Source of the DNA: JBCBSK01 sp965250105
GTDB lineage: Bacteria; Pseudomonadota; Alphaproteobacteria; Rhizobiales; Tepidamorphaceae
NCBI GenBank assembly: GCA_965250105.1
Contig: OZ252290.1
Span: 3,472,001 to 3,536,000, forward strand
Reading direction: 5' to 3'
Length of the DNA: 64,000 nucleotides
Under the pieces are notes generated by a model that saw only the letters and a list, made by a program, of their open reading frames with translations, ran no database searches and was not told where the DNA came from. Shown in pieces: positions 61,378 to 64,000 of the stretch. Numbering within the stretch: position 1 is the stretch's first letter; each line of letters opens with the position of its first letter. The translations under genes and the position numbers were made by a program.

Positions 61378-63465
61378 TCAGATATCGAGTTCATCCACGA
61401 AGGCCGCGCGTTCATGGATGAACTGAAAGCGCAGCTCCGGATTGTTGCCCATCAGCCGGTCGACCGCGGTCTTGGTCTCGGCGCCCTCTTCGTCGTCGAT
61501 CATGACCTGAAGCAGGGTCCGCTTGCCCGGATCCATCGTGGTTTCCTTGAGCTGGCGCGGCATCATTTCGCCGAGGCCCTTGAAGCGGCCGATCTCGATC
61601 TTGCCGCGCCCGGTGAAGTCCGACTGAAGCAGCGCGTCCTTGTGCGCGTCGTCGCGGGCATAGGCCGTCTTGCCGCCCTGGCTGATGCGGTAGAGCGGTG
61701 GCACGGCGAGGAACAGCCGGCCGTCGCGGATCAGCCCGGGCATTTCGCGATAGAAGAAGGTGATCAGCAGCGAGGCGATATGGGCGCCGTCGACATCGGC
61801 GTCGGTCATGATGATGATGCGTTCATAGCGCAGATCATCGGTGCGATAGGCCTCGCGCCGGCCGCAGCCGAGCGCCAGCAGGAGATCGCCGATCTGTTGG
61901 TTCTGCATCAGCTTGTCGGTGCCGGCGGTCGCGACATTGAGGATCTTGCCGCGCAGCGGCAGGACGGCCTGGGTCGCGCGGTCGCGCGCCTGTTTCGCCG
62001 ATCCGCCGGCTGAATCGCCCTCGACGATGAAAAGTTCGGTGCCCGCCGCAGAGCGGCTCGAACAATCGGCCAGCTTGCCGGGCAGGCGCTGCTTGCGTCC
62101 CGCCGTCTTGCGTAGCTGATCCTTTTCCTGGCGCCGGCGCACGCGCTCCTCGGCGCGCTCGATCAGCCTGTCGAGCAGGGTGTCGGCCTGCTGTGGGTGC
62201 CCGGTCAGCCAGTGGTCGAAGGGATCGCGCACCGCCTGTTCGACGATGCGGGCGGCTTCGGCGGTGGACAGCCTTTCCTTCGTCTGGCCCTGGAATTCCG
62301 GATCGCGGATGAATACCGACAGCATCGCGCCGCAGGACGACATGACGTCGTCGGCGGTCAATACGCCCGCGCGCTTGTTGCCCTTGAGCTCGGCATAGGC
62401 CTTCAGGCTCTTGAGCAGCGCCATGCGCAGGCCCGCGACATGGGTGCCGCCTTCGGGTGTCGGCACGGTGTTGCAGTAGGACTGGCTGAAGCCGTCGCGA
62501 TGCTCGAACCAGATCAGCGCCCATTCGCAGGCGCCGTGGCCCTGGCCCTTGTCGGCCTTGCCGGCGAAGATGTCCTGAACGGTGGTGCGGTCGGTGCCGA
62601 TCTCGGCGGCGAGGAAGTCGCGCAAACCGCCCGGAAAGTGGAACACCTCCTCGGCCGGGATCTTGCCGCCCTCGGGCAGCAACTCGGGCGCGCACGCCCA
62701 GCGGATCTCGACGCCGGAAAACAGATAGGCCTTGGAGCGCGCCATGCGGAACAGGCGCGCCGGCTCGAAGCGGCTGGCCTCGCCGAAGATCGTGTGGTCA
62801 TGGCGGAACGACACCTTGGTGCCGCGCCGGTTCATGACCTCGCCGAGCGCCTCGATGCCGCCCTGCGGCACACCCCGACGATAGACTTGGCGGCAGAGCT
62901 TGCGGTCGCGCGCCACCTCGACCTCGAGCCAGTCGGCCAGCGCATTGACCACCGACACGCCGACGCCATGCAGCCCGCCCGAGGTCTCATAGGCCTTGTC
63001 GGAAAACTTTCCGCCCGCATGCAGCGTCGTCATGATGACTTCGAGCGCCGACTTCTCCGGGAATTTCGGATGCGGGTCGACCGGAATGCCGCGGCCATTG
63101 TCGGTGACGACGAGCGTGCCGTCTGCTTCAAGCATCACGTCGATGCGGCTGGCATGGCCGGCGACGGCCTCGTCCATGGCATTGTCGATGACCTCGGCGA
63201 AGAGATGATGCAGCGCCTTGGCGTCGGTGCCGCCGATATACATGCCGGGCCGGCGGCGCACCGGTTCGAGCCCTTCGAGGACCTCGATATCGGAGGCGGT
63301 ATAGCCGGTCTGGCCGTCGCCTTGGCCCGTGCTCTGAGGCGGGGAGGTCGGCGTGGCGGTTCGGCCGCGCCGGGCGGGGCGGGCATCGCTTGCCGGCTTG
63401 GCCGGTTTCGCGGGCGTTGCCGCCGGTTGCGACAGATCGGAAAACAGGTCTTGCGGCTTGGCCAT
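61378..63465 (-). CDS. parE: DNA topoisomerase IV subunit B
   Basis: ParE binds ATP and with ParC separates linked daughter chromosomes. The 695-residue protein has a 60-residue variable front, then VLEGLEPVRRRPGMYIGG, the ATP-site AEVIDNAMDEAVAG, TSGGLHGVGVSVVNALADWLEVEVARD, a TOPRIM domain with ELFIVEGDSAGGSAKQARDRATQAVLPLRGKILNV and IIIMTDADVDGAHI, and FKGLGEMMPRQLKETTMDPGKRTL near the end. The start is uncertain: ATG 63465 (MAKPQDLF) is chosen because it matches how the family begins, and an in-frame ATG at 63549 would add 28 residues. Neither has a good ribosome binding site. Confidence 0.95.
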   Translation of the reverse strand: MAKPQDLFSDLSQPAATPAKPAKPASDARPARRGRTATPTSPPQSTGQGDGQTGYTASDIEVLEGLEPVRRRPGMYIGGTDAKALHHLFAEVIDNAMDEAVAGHASRIDVMLEADGTLVVTDNGRGIPVDPHPKFPEKSALEVIMTTLHAGGKFSDKAYETSGGLHGVGVSVVNALADWLEVEVARDRKLCRQVYRRGVPQGGIEALGEVMNRRGTKVSFRHDHTIFGEASRFEPARLFRMARSKAYLFSGVEIRWACAPELLPEGGKIPAEEVFHFPGGLRDFLAAEIGTDRTTVQDIFAGKADKGQGHGACEWALIWFEHRDGFSQSYCNTVPTPEGGTHVAGLRMALLKSLKAYAELKGNKRAGVLTADDVMSSCGAMLSVFIRDPEFQGQTKERLSTAEAARIVEQAVRDPFDHWLTGHPQQADTLLDRLIERAEERVRRRQEKDQLRKTAGRKQRLPGKLADCSSRSAAGTELFIVEGDSAGGSAKQARDRATQAVLPLRGKILNVATAGTDKLMQNQQIGDLLLALGCGRREAYRTDDLRYERIIIMTDADVDGAHIASLLITFFYREMPGLIRDGRLFLAVPPLYRISQGGKTAYARDDAHKDALLQSDFTGRGKIEIGRFKGLGEMMPRQLKETTMDPGKRTLLQVMIDDEEGAETKTAVDRLMGNNPELRFQFIHERAAFVDELDI

Positions 63466-63671
63466 GGACGCTTCGGCTCGGTCGGAAAAAGGGGCTGATT
63501 CGCCACCGATCATGCCATGCCGGGCGCGGTTTCGCGATGGTTCCGACATAGCCTGGATACAGGCGGGCAGGGCGGCCCGGTCGATTTTCGCGCGCCGCTA
63601 ACCGGTGGTTTACCCCTATGCAGGATAGTGGCTGTCGGTCGCGCCGGTCGCCCGAAGGTCTGAGTGTTGTA

Positions 63672-63770
63672 ATGCGTATCGATCATGGGCGGCCGGCCGC
63701 CACTTTTGCCGATGTCGCCGTCCGCGCGCTGCTGACCTCGGCCCTGGCGATCGTCTTCCTGATCGCGTGA
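63672..63770 (+). CDS. Tiny membrane peptide, 32 residues (tentative)
   Basis: A short frame starts at ATG 63672 with MRIDHGRPAATFADV and ends in a hydrophobic stretch (ALLTSALAIVFLIA), so it could be a single-span membrane peptide. There is no strong ribosome binding site. It fills part of the gap between parE and glnA. It may be a chance frame. Confidence 0.25.
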   Translation: MRIDHGRPAATFADVAVRALLTSALAIVFLIA

Positions 63771-63904
63771 CCGTCATCCATTCCCCACATCACTGGCATC
63801 GGTGGCGGCCGTTCCGACCCGCATCCGCTCTTAGGTCAGGTTTACATCCCTTGTCGGTGTCGCTCGGCGCTTTCGACAAGGCATGAACCGGTCTAGCGCA
63901 ACGC

Positions 63905-63932
63905 AAAAGGGCCGGAGCATCGGCTCCGGCCC
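63905..63932 (-). terminator. Rho-independent terminator of glnA
   Basis: GGGCCGGAGC and its exact complement form a 10-bp stem with a 4-base loop. Read on the minus strand it follows the glnA stop by 28 bases and ends in a TTTT run. Confidence 0.85.
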
Positions 63933-63960
63933 CTTGTCGCGATGATGGAAGAGCGGTCGA

Positions 63961-64000
63961 TTAGACGCTGTAATACATGTCGAATTCGACCGGGTGCGGC
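63961..64000 (-). CDS. glnA: Glutamine synthetase, last 12 codons
   Basis: The minus strand entering from the window edge reads PHPVEFDMYYSV and then stops. That end is the conserved C-terminus of type I glutamine synthetase, with the family ending HPVEF-x-x-YYS. Only the tail is in the window, so the rest, including the adenylylation site, cannot be checked. Confidence 0.85.
   Translation of the reverse strand, partial: PHPVEFDMYYSV

Overview
The window looks like chromosomal DNA of a GC-rich alphaproteobacterium, most likely of the order Hyphomicrobiales (Rhizobiales). The signs are metC divergent from a complete aapJQMP amino-acid transporter, the hom-glpX-recJ block, a double cold-shock protein next to DUF192 and an NDUFS4-type complex I subunit, the M23 peptidase-bcp-AsmA-tyrS-anmK block, a suf operon behind a site that resembles an Irr iron-control element, a class I PHA synthase, and short intergenic palindromic repeats of the kind common in rhizobia. 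I do not assign a genus.

Layout. 1-5.6 kb: polysaccharide deacetylase (cut by the window edge), a DUF2842 membrane protein, heme A synthase, O-acetylhomoserine sulfhydrylase, a CoA-binding protein and an enoyl-CoA hydratase. 5.8-16.2 kb: thioesterase, rplM-rpsI, argC, phaC, a lipoprotein, then hom-glpX-recJ and a flavin-dependent oxidase-like gene. 16.2-19.4 kb: an accessory patch ending at tRNA-Glu. It holds an XRE-type regulator, a 29-codon peptide gene with a strong ribosome binding site, a perfect 11-bp terminator hairpin, a SagB-type oxidoreductase with a RiPP-recognition-like N-terminus, and a 50-codon ORF. This is the best candidate for a new system. 19.6-26.2 kb: glyoxalase, sirtuin, cold-shock/DUF192 pair, tRNA-Pro, NDUFS4 homologue, tRNA-Arg, a TolB/TPR protein, a coiled-coil protein and a Stf0 sulfotransferase. 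26.2-32.1 kb: metC and aapJQMP. 32.2-39.2 kb: the complete ADP-heptose pathway (hldE, gmhA, gmhB, hldD) with a heptosyltransferase, a family 2 glycosyltransferase and an O-antigen ligase, i.e. LPS core assembly.

39.2-49.4 kb: prfB with the +1 programmed frameshift, an M23 peptidase, a 1-Cys peroxiredoxin, a giant AsmA-like protein, tyrS, anmK and a hydrolase. 49.7-57.6 kb: the Fe-S cluster assembly operon (cysteine desulfurase, sufB, a 75-residue protein, a cupin, sufC, sufD, sufS, sufT, sufA). 57.6-64 kb: a periplasmic OB-fold protein, a TfoX-like protein, a diguanylate cyclase, an RhlE-type helicase, parE and the last codons of glnA.

Most of the window is conserved housekeeping DNA with tightly packed, often start/stop-overlapping genes. 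The 16.2-19.4 kb patch stands out: it has a long gene-free stretch, looser spacing, small genes, AT-richer spots and a 13-bp inverted repeat abutting tRNA-Glu. I saw no CRISPR array, no insertion sequence and no integrase.
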